DNA from: an uncultured Rhodospirillales bacterium
Lineage (GTDB): Bacteria > Pseudomonadota > Alphaproteobacteria > Acetobacterales > Acetobacteraceae
DNA: 64,000 nt
Direction of reading: 5' to 3'
Assembly (NCBI GenBank): GCA_903823665.1
Contig: CAIJTR010000095.1
Location: 1 to 64,000, forward strand
Every line of letters begins with the position of its first letter. The stretch's first letter is position 1. The notes beneath the pieces were generated by a model. That model did no database searches. It worked only from the letters and a program-made list of their open reading frames with translations, and was not told the origin of the DNA. Position numbers and translations under genes: made by a program. This document shows, one piece after another, positions 1 to 9,171 of this stretch.

Positions 1-96
1 CCCATGGATACTGGCCTCCATCCCAGCCAGCATCTTGAATCAGATATCCAGCCGAGCCGTAATCCTAAAAGCGATTCAGGCTCAGACGATCAGACT
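1..96. other. window edge, no gene seen
   Basis: No coding region, repeat or RNA could be supported here. It is the segment downstream of the glutathione transferase gene, which ends at 97, and it is cut by the window edge. Confidence 0.5.
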
Positions 97-741
97 CTAA
101 CCGAAAACCGGCTCGGTCTTCTTCATGCTCGGGCGCTCCGCCATGCGACCGAACCATGCGTGAAGATGCGAATGATGGCCAACCATCTCCCGCCCTTCCG
201 CTGTGCCCATCAGATAGCCAAACACCGGTGCCAGATGCAGATCGGCCAGACCGACATTATCACCACCGAACCAGTGATGATGATGGCCCAGCAGGCGGTC
301 AAACTCGCGCAGGCAGAGCTTCACCTGATCAAGCGAACCCGCCACGATGTCTTCATCCGGCGTGCCACCGAGCATCGGCGTCACCATCCGCTGCCACACC
401 AGCTTGCCGATAATGCTGCCATAGCCGAACGAATCAACGATCGACATCACCATGTCACCACGTGCCGCCAGCTTGGCGTCCGCTGCCTGCAAGGCAGGTC
501 CCGGAAAAGCGCGGTCGATGTAGCGCAGAATGGCGGAGGTCTCGTAGATCGTCAGATGGTCATGGGTAAAGCTTGGCACCTTGGCGAACGGGTTGCGTGC
601 CAGATGCTCGGGCTTCGCATGCTCCCCGCCGAGAATATTCACCTCGTGGAGTTCGTAGGGCGCGGATTTCTCCTCCAACGCCAGCCGCACGCTGCGCACA
701 TAGGTGCTGAAATTCGGCCCGTGGATTTGAGATGTCGACAT
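97..741 (-). CDS. glutathione S-transferase family protein
   Basis: A 214-residue cytosolic glutathione transferase. The thioredoxin-like N-terminal domain (about residues 8-82) shows FSTYVRSV close to the start, the cis-proline loop NPFAKVPS and the glutathione-contacting segment ETSAILRYID; an all-helical domain fills the rest. The frame stays open for another 178 codons upstream, but that part lies antisense to grpE and has no protein character. ATG at 741 is preferred because GGGGAG lies about nine bases upstream and family similarity begins there. It is divergent from grpE with about 110 bp between them. The substrate cannot be deduced from sequence. Confidence 0.9.
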   Translation of the reverse strand: MSTSQIHGPNFSTYVRSVRLALEEKSAPYELHEVNILGGEHAKPEHLARNPFAKVPSFTHDHLTIYETSAILRYIDRAFPGPALQAADAKLAARGDMVMSIVDSFGYGSIIGKLVWQRMVTPMLGGTPDEDIVAGSLDQVKLCLREFDRLLGHHHHWFGGDNVGLADLHLAPVFGYLMGTAEGREMVGHHSHLHAWFGRMAERPSMKKTEPVFG

Positions 742-850
742 GAAGCGGCTCCCCATTGACGTTTTGTCAAAACATAGCTGATACGCCCGGGCACTGAAAG
801 CAGATGCTCGACGCTTGTTTCCGACCATAGCTTCACCTACGTGACGGACC

Positions 851-1453
851 ATGAACACAAACACCGATCCCCATTCCGACGACGTGCTCGCTGCCGAGCA
901 GCACGCCCCAGAAACCCCCGAGCAGCTGATGCAGGCAGCCACTGCCCACATTGCCGAACTGGAAGCCGAGCGCGATGATTTCCGCGATCGCTGGATGCGC
1001 GCCGAGGCGGAAACGCAGAATGTGCGCAACCGCGCCAAGCGCGATGTGGACGAAACCCGGCAATACGCGGTGCAGAAATTCGCGCGTGATGTCGCCGAAG
1101 CCGCCGAAAACATCACCCGCGGCCTCGCCAGCATCCCCGCCCGCGTTGAGGGTGAGGCAGACATTATCGGCAAGCTGCGTGACGGCTTTGAGGGGGTGGA
1201 GCGCAGCTTCGTGGCCCTGCTGGAACGGAATGGCGTGGTTCGGACTGATCCCACCGGTGCCATGTTCGACCCCAACCTGCATCAGGCGATGGCCGAGCAA
1301 GAAACCGCTGACCACCCGCCCGGCACCGTGCTGCAAGCCTGGACGCAGGGCTGGACGTTGAACGGGCGCATCCTTCGTCCGGCGATGGTTGTGGTCGCCA
1401 AGGCCCCGGCAGACCCCGCCGCACATGCCGCGAAGCTGGACACAACGATTTAA
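851..1453 (+). CDS. grpE: nucleotide exchange factor GrpE
   Basis: A 200-residue GrpE, which releases ADP from DnaK and acts in the cytoplasm with DnaK and DnaJ. An acidic N-terminal tail is followed by a long charged helix (about residues 25-85, IAELEAERDDFRDRWMRAEA) that forms the dimer coiled coil, then the C-terminal beta wing with GVVRTDPTGAMFDPNLHQAM. The length is usual for the family. It lies upstream of dnaK in the same direction, so the three chaperone genes are probably one heat-shock cluster. No convincing sigma-32 promoter or CIRCE element was found in front of it. Confidence 0.97.
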   Translation: MNTNTDPHSDDVLAAEQHAPETPEQLMQAATAHIAELEAERDDFRDRWMRAEAETQNVRNRAKRDVDETRQYAVQKFARDVAEAAENITRGLASIPARVEGEADIIGKLRDGFEGVERSFVALLERNGVVRTDPTGAMFDPNLHQAMAEQETADHPPGTVLQAWTQGWTLNGRILRPAMVVVAKAPADPAAHAAKLDTTI

Positions 1454-1476
1454 CGCATCGTTTGCACACTAATTCA

Positions 1477-1526
1477 GCACCCCGGCCTTGCCCGCCGGGG
1501 TGCGGCTGAATACATCCTGTTCAGCC
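1477..1526 (+). other. two hairpins in the grpE-dnaK spacer
   Basis: The first inverted repeat is a perfect ten-base stem, GCACCCCGGC at 1477-1486 with GCCGGGGTGC at 1494-1503, and a seven-base loop. Directly after it GGCTGAA (1504-1510) pairs with TTCAGCC (1520-1526). Neither is followed by a T run, so a classical intrinsic terminator is unlikely; partial termination, mRNA processing or protection of the dnaK transcript are alternatives. Confidence 0.6.
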
Positions 1527-1628
1527 TGCGCGTCAGGCAACACACCACCGTCTCAGGATGGGGCGGATTTTCAACAGGGCGGGTTTCGGTGCTTCGGGCC
1601 GGAATTCTCCGCTGACAAGGAGACTAAT

Positions 1629-3536
1629 ATGAGCAAGGTCATCGGTATCGACCTCGGCACCACCAATTCCTGCGTCGCGATCATGGAGGGCAAGGATGTC
1701 CGCGTGATCGAGAATGCCGAGGGGGCGCGCACCACGCCCTCCATCGTCGCGTTCTCAGACAGTGGCGAACGCCTCGTCGGCCAGTCCGCCAAGCGGCAGG
1801 CCGTCACAAATCCCACCAATACGCTCTATGCCGTCAAGCGTCTGATCGGTCGCCGGTTTGACGATCCGTTGGTCTCCAAGGACAAAGGCATGGTGCCTTA
1901 CACCATCGTCAAGGGTGACAATGGCGACGCATGGGTTGAGGCACGTGGCGAGAAATATTCGCCGAGTCAGATCAGCGCCTTCATCCTCGGCAAAATGAAG
2001 GAGACCGCCGAGGCCTATCTCGGAGAAACCGTGACGCAGGCCGTGATCACTGTTCCGGCCTACTTCAACGACAGCCAGCGTCAGGCCACCAAGGACGCCG
2101 GCCGCATCGCAGGCCTTGAGGTGCTCCGCATCATCAACGAGCCGACCGCCGCAGCCCTCGCCTACGGTATGGACAAGAAAAAGGGCGGCACCATCGCGGT
2201 CTATGACCTCGGCGGCGGCACCTTCGACGTGTCCGTGCTCGAGATCGGTGACGGCGTGTTCGAGGTGAAGTCCACCAACGGCGACACGTTCCTCGGCGGT
2301 GAAGATTTCGACCTTCGCGTCATCGAATATCTCGCGGCTGAGTTCAAGAAGGAGCAGGGCATCGATCTGCGCTCCGACAAGCTGGCCCTGCAGCGCCTGA
2401 AGGAAGCCGCTGAGAAGGCCAAGATCGAGCTGTCTTCGTCTAAGGAGACGGAGATCAACCTGCCATTCATCACCGCCGATGCCTCAGGTCCGAAGCATCT
2501 CGTGATGAAGCTGACCCGCGCGAAGCTGGAGAGCCTCGTTGACGACCTGATCACCCGCACGCTTGAGCCCTGCAAGGCAGCGCTAAAGGACGCCGGCGTG
2601 ACCGCGGGCGAGATCGAGGAAGTGATCCTGGTCGGCGGTATGACCCGCATGCCCAAGGTCATCGAGATCGTGAAGCAGTTCTTCGGCAAAGAGCCTGCCC
2701 GCAACGTGAACCCTGATGAAGTGGTGGCCATCGGTGCCGCCGTGCAGGGTGCCGTTCTGAAGGGTGATGTGAAGGACGTTCTCCTGCTCGACGTGACCCC
2801 GCTTTCGCTGGGGATTGAGACGCTGGGCGGCGTGTTCACCCGCCTGATCGACCGCAACACGACCATCCCGACCAAGAAGAGCCAAACCTTCTCGACCGCC
2901 GACGACGGCCAGACGGCTGTGACCATCAAGGTCTTCCAAGGTGAGCGTGAGTTGGCCGCGGACAACAAGGCGCTGGGTCAGTTCGATCTCGTCGGCATCC
3001 CATCCGCCCCGCGCGGTGTGCCGCAGATTGAGGTGACGTTCGACATCGACGCCAACGGCATCGTGTCGGTGTCGGCGAAGGACAAGGCCACCGGCAAGGA
3101 GCAACAGATCCGCATCCAGGCCAGCGGCGGCCTTTCGGATGCCGACATCCAGAAGATGGTGAAGGAAGCCGAGGCCAACGCCGAAGCGGACAAGGCTCGC
3201 CGGGCGTTCATCGAGGCGAAGAACCAGGCCGATAGTCTGGTGCACTCGACCGAGAAGACACTGAAGGAGAACGAGGCGCATGTCGCGCCTGGTGACAAGA
3301 CCGACGCCGAAGCTGCAATCACGGCAGTTCGCAGTGCAATGGAAGGCAGCGACACGGCGGTTCTGACGGCCGCAACCGAGGCCCTCACGCAGGTTGCCAT
3401 GAAGATCGGCGAGGCTGTCTACAAGGCCACTGCCGAGAGCGGTGCGGCGGCTCCGGAGGCCGGTAAGCCGGTGGACGACAAGGTTGTGGACGCTGACTTC
3501 GAGGAAGTTCACGATCCCAAGAAGAAGTCCGCCTAA
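1629..3536 (+). CDS. dnaK: chaperone protein DnaK (Hsp70)
   Basis: A 635-residue Hsp70 chaperone. The ATPase domain (about residues 1-385) opens with [16 protein letters not shown] and carries [13 protein letters not shown] and [10 protein letters not shown]; the substrate-binding domain with [17 protein letters not shown] and the helical lid follow, ending in an acidic tail ([10 protein letters not shown]). The frame is open from 1488, but ATG at 1629 is the start because AAGGAG lies six bases upstream and the universal [11 protein letters not shown]-terminus begins there. It lies between grpE and dnaJ. Confidence 0.99.
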   Translation: MSKVIGIDLGTTNSCVAIMEGKDVRVIENAEGARTTPSIVAFSDSGERLVGQSAKRQAVTNPTNTLYAVKRLIGRRFDDPLVSKDKGMVPYTIVKGDNGDAWVEARGEKYSPSQISAFILGKMKETAEAYLGETVTQAVITVPAYFNDSQRQATKDAGRIAGLEVLRIINEPTAAALAYGMDKKKGGTIAVYDLGGGTFDVSVLEIGDGVFEVKSTNGDTFLGGEDFDLRVIEYLAAEFKKEQGIDLRSDKLALQRLKEAAEKAKIELSSSKETEINLPFITADASGPKHLVMKLTRAKLESLVDDLITRTLEPCKAALKDAGVTAGEIEEVILVGGMTRMPKVIEIVKQFFGKEPARNVNPDEVVAIGAAVQGAVLKGDVKDVLLLDVTPLSLGIETLGGVFTRLIDRNTTIPTKKSQTFSTADDGQTAVTIKVFQGERELAADNKALGQFDLVGIPSAPRGVPQIEVTFDIDANGIVSVSAKDKATGKEQQIRIQASGGLSDADIQKMVKEAEANAEADKARRAFIEAKNQADSLVHSTEKTLKENEAHVAPGDKTDAEAAITAVRSAMEGSDTAVLTAATEALTQVAMKIGEAVYKATAESGAAAPEAGKPVDDKVVDADFEEVHDPKKKSA

Positions 3537-3569
3537 CTTCTTTTCGGCTGATGTACGATGTGTATCCGG

Positions 3570-3591
3570 CCCTCGCGCGCAAGCGCGGGGG
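3570..3591 (+). other. hairpin in the dnaK-dnaJ spacer
   Basis: A nine-pair stem (3570-3578 with 3583-3591, one T-G wobble) is closed by a GCAA tetraloop of the stable GNRA type. It lies 34 bases after the dnaK stop and 20 bases before dnaJ. With no T run it is more likely an RNA-stability or attenuation element that keeps DnaJ below DnaK than a full terminator. Confidence 0.6.
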
Positions 3592-3611
3592 TCGTTCGAT
3601 AAAGGGCTATC

Positions 3612-4745
3612 ATGGCGAAGCAGGATTTCTACACCACGCTGGGCGTCGCCAAAGACGCCAGCGCCGATGACCTCAAAAAGGCCTATCGCAAACTCGCCAT
3701 GCAGTACCACCCGGACCGCAATCCCGGTGATGCCAGTGCTGAGGCGAAGTTCAAAGAGGTCAGCGAGGCCTACGACATCCTGAAGGACGACCAGAAGCGC
3801 GGTGCGTATGACCGCTATGGCCACGCAGCCTTTGAGGGCGGTATGGGCGGCGGCGGGGCCGGTGGCTTCGAGGGCGGCGGGCTTGGCGATATCTTCGACC
3901 AGATGTTCGGCGACTTTATGGGTGGCAGACGTGGCGGCGGCGGTGGCCAGCGCACCGGCGGCGACATCCGCACCCAGGTTGAAATCGAACTCACCGATGC
4001 CTTCGCCGGTGTGAAAATGCCGATCCGCGTGCCGACCCGCGTGGCCTGTGAGGCCTGCAACGGCACCGGTTCCGAAAGCAAAGAGCGCAGCAACGACACC
4101 TGCGGCACCTGTGGCGGTGCCGGCAAGGTCCGCGCGCAACAGGGCTTCTTCCTGGTCGAGCGCACCTGCCCAACTTGCGGTGGCAAAGGCCGAGTGGTCC
4201 GCAATCCCTGCCGTATCTGCAAGGGTGCCGCCACCGTTCAGCGCGACCGCAGCCTGCAGGTTGCCATCCCGGCCGGCGTGGAGGACGGCACGCGCATCCG
4301 GCTTCCCGGCGAGGGCGAATCTGGCGGCGCAGGTGTTCCACCCGGCGATCTTTATGTGCATGTCGCCGTCCGTCAGCACCCAATCTTCCAGCGCGATGCC
4401 GCCAACGTGTTCTGCGTGGTGCCAATGCCGATGAGCCAAGCCGCTTTGGGGGCGGAGATCGAGGTGCCCACAATCGACGCCACGCGCGCCAAGGTGAAAA
4501 TCCCAGCCGGCACGCAAACCGGTGAGCAGTTCCGCCTGCGTGGCAAAGGCTTTTCCGTCCTGCGCAGCGCCCAGCGTGGCGACATGTATATCCAGGTGAA
4601 GGTGGAAACCGCCCGCGACCTCACCCGCAAACAGCGCGAGTTGCTGGAGCAGTTCGAGGCCGAAGCGAACGTCAAGTCCAGCCCGGAGGCGGAAGGGTTC
4701 CTCGCCAAGGTGAAAGCGTTCTTCGACAAGGCCAAAAGCGCGTGA
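3612..4745 (+). CDS. dnaJ: chaperone protein DnaJ (Hsp40)
   Basis: A 377-residue type I Hsp40 that stimulates the DnaK ATPase and delivers clients. Domains in order: J domain (about 4-68) with the HPD motif in YHPDRNPGD; a glycine/phenylalanine-rich linker (about 75-118); the zinc-binding region with four CxxC repeats (CEACNGTG, CGTCGGAG, CPTCGGKG, CRICKGAA, the last with a relaxed final glycine); and C-terminal peptide-binding domains. ATG at 3612 follows AAAGGG. The stop overlaps the GTG start of dapB by four bases, suggesting coupled translation. Confidence 0.98.
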   Translation: MAKQDFYTTLGVAKDASADDLKKAYRKLAMQYHPDRNPGDASAEAKFKEVSEAYDILKDDQKRGAYDRYGHAAFEGGMGGGGAGGFEGGGLGDIFDQMFGDFMGGRRGGGGGQRTGGDIRTQVEIELTDAFAGVKMPIRVPTRVACEACNGTGSESKERSNDTCGTCGGAGKVRAQQGFFLVERTCPTCGGKGRVVRNPCRICKGAATVQRDRSLQVAIPAGVEDGTRIRLPGEGESGGAGVPPGDLYVHVAVRQHPIFQRDAANVFCVVPMPMSQAALGAEIEVPTIDATRAKVKIPAGTQTGEQFRLRGKGFSVLRSAQRGDMYIQVKVETARDLTRKQRELLEQFEAEANVKSSPEAEGFLAKVKAFFDKAKSA

Positions 4746-5506
4746 AGCACGGGTTCGGCATCGCCGGCATTGCTGGCCGAATGGGGCGTATGCTCATTGA
4801 GGAATTGGCCGCAGCCAAAGCGCCACTCTCCGGCGGGATCGACCGTGAGGGGGGAGTGAACGACGCCACCCTGTATGCGGATATCGCAGGTCTTGCGGAC
4901 GCCTCAGAAGTGGTGATTGATTTCACCCACGCCAGCGCGGTACGCGAACATGCCAGAACGCTGGCTCGTGCCGGAACGTCCTGGATCCTCGGCACCACCG
5001 GCCTCTCGGCAGCGGATGAGGCAGAGGTGGCGCGCGCTGCCGAAACCATCCCGGTCGTCTACGCGCCCAACTTCTCCCCCGGGGTGAACCTCGTGCTGGC
5101 ACTCGCCGAACGCATGGCTGAGGCGTTGCCCGCCGCCACCTATGATGCCGAGATCGTCGAGATGCATCACCGCCAGAAGGTCGATGCCCCCTCCGGCACC
5201 GCCATCGGCATCGGGCGCGCAGTTGCGAAGGGACGCGGCGTCGATCTCGAAACCGTCAAAGCCAGCGGACGCGATGGCCACACCGGCGCACGCAAGCCGA
5301 ATGAAATCGGCTTCTCCGCCATGCGCGGCGGCCAGGTGGTGGGTGAGCACACACTGCTGTTCGCCTCTGCCGACGAGCACATCTCCCTCACCCATCGCGC
5401 GTTTGATCGCAGAGCCTTCGCGTCCGGTGCCGTGCGTTCCGCACTCTGGGTGCGCGGCAAGCCCGCCGGGCTTTATTCAATGCTCGACGTGCTGGGCATA
5501 TCCTGA
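4742..5506 (+). CDS. dapB: 4-hydroxy-tetrahydrodipicolinate reductase
   Basis: A 254-residue DapB, the NAD(P)H-dependent reductase of lysine and meso-diaminopimelate synthesis. The dinucleotide-binding motif GIAGIAGRMGRM is at the N-terminus, and the catalytic and substrate loop HHRQKVDAPSGTA lies in the middle. The start is GTG, sharing GTGA with the dnaJ stop. A diaminopimelate gene attached to the heat-shock cluster is a genomic neighbourhood rather than a functional link. Length and motifs are normal. Confidence 0.97.
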   Translation: MKHGFGIAGIAGRMGRMLIEELAAAKAPLSGGIDREGGVNDATLYADIAGLADASEVVIDFTHASAVREHARTLARAGTSWILGTTGLSAADEAEVARAAETIPVVYAPNFSPGVNLVLALAERMAEALPAATYDAEIVEMHHRQKVDAPSGTAIGIGRAVAKGRGVDLETVKASGRDGHTGARKPNEIGFSAMRGGQVVGEHTLLFASADEHISLTHRAFDRRAFASGAVRSALWVRGKPAGLYSMLDVLGIS

Positions 5507-5540
5507 CCGTCCGCTCTGAGCACGGTGGCTGCCATTGACC

Positions 5541-6032
5541 TCACTTCAGCTGTTCCGCCACCTTATCCAGACCTGCCTGCACGCATGGCTCGTCAACACC
5601 CGGCGAGCCTGAGGCACCGATGCCGCCCACAATCTCCTGCCCGAACTTGATTGGCAGCCCGCCCGGAATGGCGATGACGTTGGGCAGCGTGACCTGCTGG
5701 CGCACCACCGCGTTGCCGTCTGCAAACCGCTTGGCGTAATCGGTGGTAGAGCTACGAAAGCTCATCGCCGTGTAAGCCTTACGCCGCGCGTTCTCCATCG
5801 TGTGCGGGGCCGCGTTGTCACCACGGATGGCCACGATCGTCTCGCCGGCTCGATCGACCACAACGGCTGATTCGGGGTAGCCCTTGGCGACACAACTCGC
5901 GACCGCCTCCTGCGCGATGGCAATCGCCACCGCCACCGGCAGGTCGTGACGCACCAACATCTCGGCTGCGACCGGACTCGCTGTTAACACGAGCCCAGAT
6001 ACGATGATGAGCGAAGCTGTTTTGATCGGCAT
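5541..6032 (-). CDS. secreted GlcG/HbpS-family heme-binding-like protein
   Basis: A 163-residue protein of the GlcG/HbpS family (DUF336). A Sec signal peptide covers about residues 1-22 (hydrophobic core IIVSGLVLTA, cleavage after SPVAA), so the mature domain is probably periplasmic. The domain carries the family features VVVDRAGETIVAIRGDNA, ARRKAYTAMSF and VIAIPGGLPI. The frame is open 40 codons further upstream (to 6152), but ATG at 6032 is where the signal peptide begins. Members have been linked to heme or small ligand binding; the ligand here is unknown. It is divergent from metK. Confidence 0.82.
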   Translation of the reverse strand: MPIKTASLIIVSGLVLTASPVAAEMLVRHDLPVAVAIAIAQEAVASCVAKGYPESAVVVDRAGETIVAIRGDNAAPHTMENARRKAYTAMSFRSSTTDYAKRFADGNAVVRQQVTLPNVIAIPGGLPIKFGQEIVGGIGASGSPGVDEPCVQAGLDKVAEQLK

Positions 6033-6190
6033 GACGCGCGCCCCATATGCCGCGCGATCATCCATCCCACCATGCGCACATGGCAAGTGAATACCAGCCA
6101 AGCTCCTCCCATTGGGGCCGATGGGGTTGACCCCGCTCATGGTTTCCTTCACACCGCGTGGCCTGGGTCAAAAGACCCACGTCATATAAC

Positions 6191-6204
6191 CATATCTTGA
6201 TATG
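6191..6204. promoter_or_regulatory. palindromic operator candidate upstream of metK
   Basis: CATATCTTGATATG is a six-base perfect inverted repeat around TT, located 20 bases before the metK ATG. It resembles the palindromes I recall for ArsR-type regulators of the methionine cycle (SahR/SamR). No ArsR gene lies in the window, so the regulator would be encoded elsewhere. No SAM riboswitch fold was recognised in the leader. Confidence 0.5.
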
Positions 6205-6224
6205 CTGCATCTCGGGAGCTGCTC

Positions 6225-7412
6225 ATGCGCGACAAGGGCGAATACCTGTTCACCTCCGAATCCGTTTCGGAAGGCCACCCTGATAAGGTTGCCGACCGGA
6301 TCAGCGACACCGTGGTGGACGCATTCCTCGCGGCCGACCCCTACGCCCGCGTCGCCTGCGAAACGCTGGTCACGACCAACCGCGTCGTCCTCGCCGGTGA
6401 GACGCGTGGGCCGGACACAGTCACCCACGAACACCTCGCCCACTTGGCGCGCCTAGCCATCCGCGACATCGGCTATGATCAGGCCGGCTTCTCCTGGAAA
6501 ACCGCCGACATCGCCGTTCACCTGCATCCGCAGAGTGCGGACATTGCCGTGGGCGTCGACAGCGCCGGCAACAAGGACGAAGGCGCCGGCGATCAGGGCA
6601 TCATGTTCGGCTATGCCTGCACCGAGACGCCAAGTCTGATGCCGGCCCCGCTATATTACTCGCACCTCGTCCTGCGCCGTATCAGCGAGCTGCGCCGCGC
6701 CCGCGATCTGTCGGTTGAAGGCCTGGAGCCGGACGCCAAAAGCCAGGTCACGCTGCGCTATGTTGACGGCAAGCCGGTGGGTGCCACGTCCGTCGTGGTT
6801 TCCACACAGCACCAGGAACACATCAGCCAAGCACGGATCAAGGAGATGCTGCTGCCGCTGATCGAGACCTCGCTGCCCGCCGGCTGGATGCCGTCGGCGG
6901 ATGAGATCTACATCAACCCCACCGGCAACTTCGTCATCGGCGGCCCCGATGGTGATTGCGGCCTGACCGGGCGCAAGATCATCGTCGACACCTACGGCGG
7001 AGCAGCCCCGCATGGCGGTGGCGCTTTCTCCGGCAAAGACCCGACGAAGGTGGACCGCTCAGCCGCCTATGTCTGCCGCTACCTCGCCAAGAACGTGGTG
7101 GCCGCTGGCCTCGCCGCGAAATGCACGCTGCAGATCAGCTACGCCATCGGCGTGTCGCATCCGCTGTCGGTCTATGTCGATCTGCACGGCACCGGCACGG
7201 ATGTGGAAGAAGCCAAGCTGGAAAAGACCCTGCGCGAATTGGTCAACCTCACCCCGCGCGGCATTCGTGAGCATCTGCACCTGAACCGCCCGATCTACGC
7301 CGTCACCTCCGCCTACGGCCATTTCGGCCGCGAGCCGGATGCTGAGAAGGGCACCTTCACCTGGGAAAAAACCGATCTGGTCCCAGCGCTGAAGTCCGCT
7401 TTCGGTCGCTGA
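6225..7412 (+). CDS. metK: S-adenosylmethionine synthetase
   Basis: A 395-residue methionine adenosyltransferase that makes S-adenosylmethionine from methionine and ATP in the cytosol. Visible motifs are [16 protein letters not shown] at the N-terminus, the signature [12 protein letters not shown], and the ATP/metal loop [22 protein letters not shown] at 6225 follows CGGGAG by about five bases. It is followed after one base by trmB, a SAM-dependent methyltransferase, so the two are surely co-transcribed. Expression is probably controlled through the palindrome at 6191-6204. Confidence 0.98.
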   Translation: MRDKGEYLFTSESVSEGHPDKVADRISDTVVDAFLAADPYARVACETLVTTNRVVLAGETRGPDTVTHEHLAHLARLAIRDIGYDQAGFSWKTADIAVHLHPQSADIAVGVDSAGNKDEGAGDQGIMFGYACTETPSLMPAPLYYSHLVLRRISELRRARDLSVEGLEPDAKSQVTLRYVDGKPVGATSVVVSTQHQEHISQARIKEMLLPLIETSLPAGWMPSADEIYINPTGNFVIGGPDGDCGLTGRKIIVDTYGGAAPHGGGAFSGKDPTKVDRSAAYVCRYLAKNVVAAGLAAKCTLQISYAIGVSHPLSVYVDLHGTGTDVEEAKLEKTLRELVNLTPRGIREHLHLNRPIYAVTSAYGHFGREPDAEKGTFTWEKTDLVPALKSAFGR

Positions 7413-7413
7413 G

Positions 7414-8148
7414 ATGAATGAGCCGGGGGAAGGGCCACCCCTTTCCCCGGAACGTCGCATCAAGCCGCCGCCGGACCGTCTCTACGGCCGGATCAAAAGC
7501 CACACCCTGCGCCCGCGGCAGCGATTGTTGCTGGACGAAACCCTTCCGCTCATCCGCTTCCCCGCAGAAGCCGCTTCCAACCCGCGTTCCGCATTCCCGA
7601 TCCCGCTGGATGAACTCTGGCTCGAAGTCGGCTTTGGCGGCGGTGAGCATTCGCTGGCACAGAGTGAAGCAAATCCCAAAACTGGCCTGATCGCGTGCGA
7701 GGTGTTCGAACTTGGCCTCTGCTCACTGCTGTCCCGACTGGTGCCAGACGATGCCGAAATCAACGGCCCCCTGCCCGGCAATCTCCGTCTCTACGATGAC
7801 GACGCGCGCCAACTCATCCGCGCCCTGCCGGATAACAGCCTGAACCGGCTGTTTCTGATGTTCCCCGACCCATGGCCCAAGCTTCGCCACACCAAGCGGA
7901 GATTTGTGCATCCGGCCCTCCTACCCGACATCGCCCGCGTGCTCGTCCCCGGCGGCATATGGCGAATTGCCAGTGATGACCCGACATATCAGGCATGGGT
8001 CACAGAAGTGCTGGCCGCACAAACCCTGTTCGACGTCCCGCCGCCTGCAACCACACGCCCCGAAGGCTGGCCCCCGACGCGCTACGAGGCAAAGGCGATC
8101 AGAGCGGGGCGCCCACCCCTCTATTGGCAAGCTACGCGGCGAGCTTAG
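7414..8148 (+). CDS. trmB: tRNA (guanine-N7-)-methyltransferase
   Basis: A 244-residue TrmB that methylates guanosine 46 in the variable loop of tRNAs using SAM. A basic N-terminus (YGRIKSHTLRPRQ) precedes the Rossmann SAM-binding motif LEVGFGGGEHSLAQ; the family signature FPDPWPKLRHTKRRFV follows at about residue 150. It starts one base after metK. Its last 17 bases overlap the end of the convergent cupin gene. Confidence 0.96.
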   Translation: MNEPGEGPPLSPERRIKPPPDRLYGRIKSHTLRPRQRLLLDETLPLIRFPAEAASNPRSAFPIPLDELWLEVGFGGGEHSLAQSEANPKTGLIACEVFELGLCSLLSRLVPDDAEINGPLPGNLRLYDDDARQLIRALPDNSLNRLFLMFPDPWPKLRHTKRRFVHPALLPDIARVLVPGGIWRIASDDPTYQAWVTEVLAAQTLFDVPPPATTRPEGWPPTRYEAKAIRAGRPPLYWQATRRA

Positions 8149-8473
8149 GCTGGCCACCGAGATACTTGTCATCCACCACGCTGGGCGTTTTCACCACGAC
8201 GCACACGGCACGGCTGAGCGCGCGAAACGCCGTGGCCTCGCCGGGTTCAACGAGCACGACATCGCCCTCCGTCCAGCGCCGCCCCAGCATCTCCACCTCG
8301 CCGCTGATGATGACGGTGATCTCGCTGGCCACACGATGATGATGCAGAGCTTCGATATCGCCAGCGTCGTAACGCCGCACCGCCACTTCACAATCCACAT
8401 TGCGCAGGATCGACGGCTCAAAATCGCCGATGAACCAACCGCGCACCATCTGCGCCAGCGTTGCGTGCTTCAC
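8132..8473 (-). CDS. cupin-domain protein, last gene of the five-gene sugar/polyol cluster
   Basis: A 113-residue single-domain cupin. Motif 1 is clear (HHHRVASE with a following glycine), giving three histidines and a glutamate for a metal. Motif 2 keeps GDVVLVEPGE but its usual histidine is absent, so metal binding may be incomplete. It is the final gene of the minus-strand cluster and shares ATGA with the gene before it. In such clusters cupins are often sugar epimerases, isomerases or ligand sensors, but nothing in the sequence decides between these. The 3' end overlaps trmB by 17 bases. Confidence 0.75.
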   Translation of the reverse strand: MKHATLAQMVRGWFIGDFEPSILRNVDCEVAVRRYDAGDIEALHHHRVASEITVIISGEVEMLGRRWTEGDVVLVEPGEATAFRALSRAVCVVVKTPSVVDDKYLGGQPKLAA

Positions 8474-9171
8474 GCCGCCAGCCCCTCATTCTCAAAACTC
8501 GCCAGCTGCGCCGCCGATTTGAGCGGATGATATTGCCGCGCCTCTATCTCAAAACTGCCGCAGCGCTTCTGCCGCAACACCATCTCGTTCAGCGTCAGGC
8601 TGATGAAGAATCGCCCATCCACCTGCGCATCCTTGCGGATCATCTCCTGCGCCGCCGCCACGAACTCGCCACCACGCGCAAACCAGGTGGACCCAGCAGA
8701 GGCATGGCGCGAAATCGGGTTCTTCTCCGCCGCCTCCACAATCAACCCTCCCTCCAGCCGCACATGCGAGTATCGCGGATGAATGGAGGGAAACACCACA
8801 ACCCCTGCATCAAGATCACGGGTGCGGAAGCTATCGATGACGTAGCGGTAATCGATATCGAGATACTCATTCACGTTGAGGATCAGCAGCCCGTCATCCG
8901 GCTCAATATGCCTTACACACAGCAACGCCGTGCAGGCCGCCCCGCCCGTGTCGCCGCTCACCGGAACAATCGCAGCACCCGGTGACGCAAGCCCGATCAC
9001 GCTATCAATCCGGTGCCGCCGAATGTCCTGCGCCCGCACCGCACAGATCATCTGTGCATCAAGCTGATGGCAAATATGGGCAAAGCGCTCGGCCAGCAGC
9101 AGGCCGTCATTCTCCACCAACCAATGCGACGTATCGCCCGCCTCACCGGCCCCAAGCACCAAAACCTTCAC
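8470..9171 (-). CDS. degenerate nucleotidyltransferase-like protein
   Basis: A 233-residue protein related to the nucleotidyltransferase at 10441-11190: AEKNPISRHASAG with WFARGGEFVAAA matches VEKQPISPHATVG with NFARGADFVRAA in that protein. The catalytic signature is eroded. The N-terminal glycine-rich loop with Arg and PKP is replaced by GAGEAGDTSHWLV, and the metal-binding aspartate in ANSDQFVD is asparagine in LNVNEYLD. It could be a non-catalytic or regulatory partner, or have a different activity. Both ends overlap neighbouring genes by four bases, so it is under translational coupling and is unlikely to be a pseudogene. Confidence 0.65.
   Translation of the reverse strand: MKVLVLGAGEAGDTSHWLVENDGLLLAERFAHICHQLDAQMICAVRAQDIRRHRIDSVIGLASPGAAIVPVSGDTGGAACTALLCVRHIEPDDGLLILNVNEYLDIDYRYVIDSFRTRDLDAGVVVFPSIHPRYSHVRLEGGLIVEAAEKNPISRHASAGSTWFARGGEFVAAAQEMIRKDAQVDGRFFISLTLNEMVLRQKRCGSFEIEARQYHPLKSAAQLASFENEGLAA

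Noticed and set aside
742-1275. Extended N-terminus for the glutathione transferase
   Set aside because: The extension is antisense to grpE; a good Shine-Dalgarno site and family start exist at 741.
2583-4517. 644-codon minus-strand reading frame opposite dnaK/dnaJ
   Set aside because: Its translation is His/Gly-rich noise mirroring the GC-rich codons of dnaK and dnaJ, which are certain genes.
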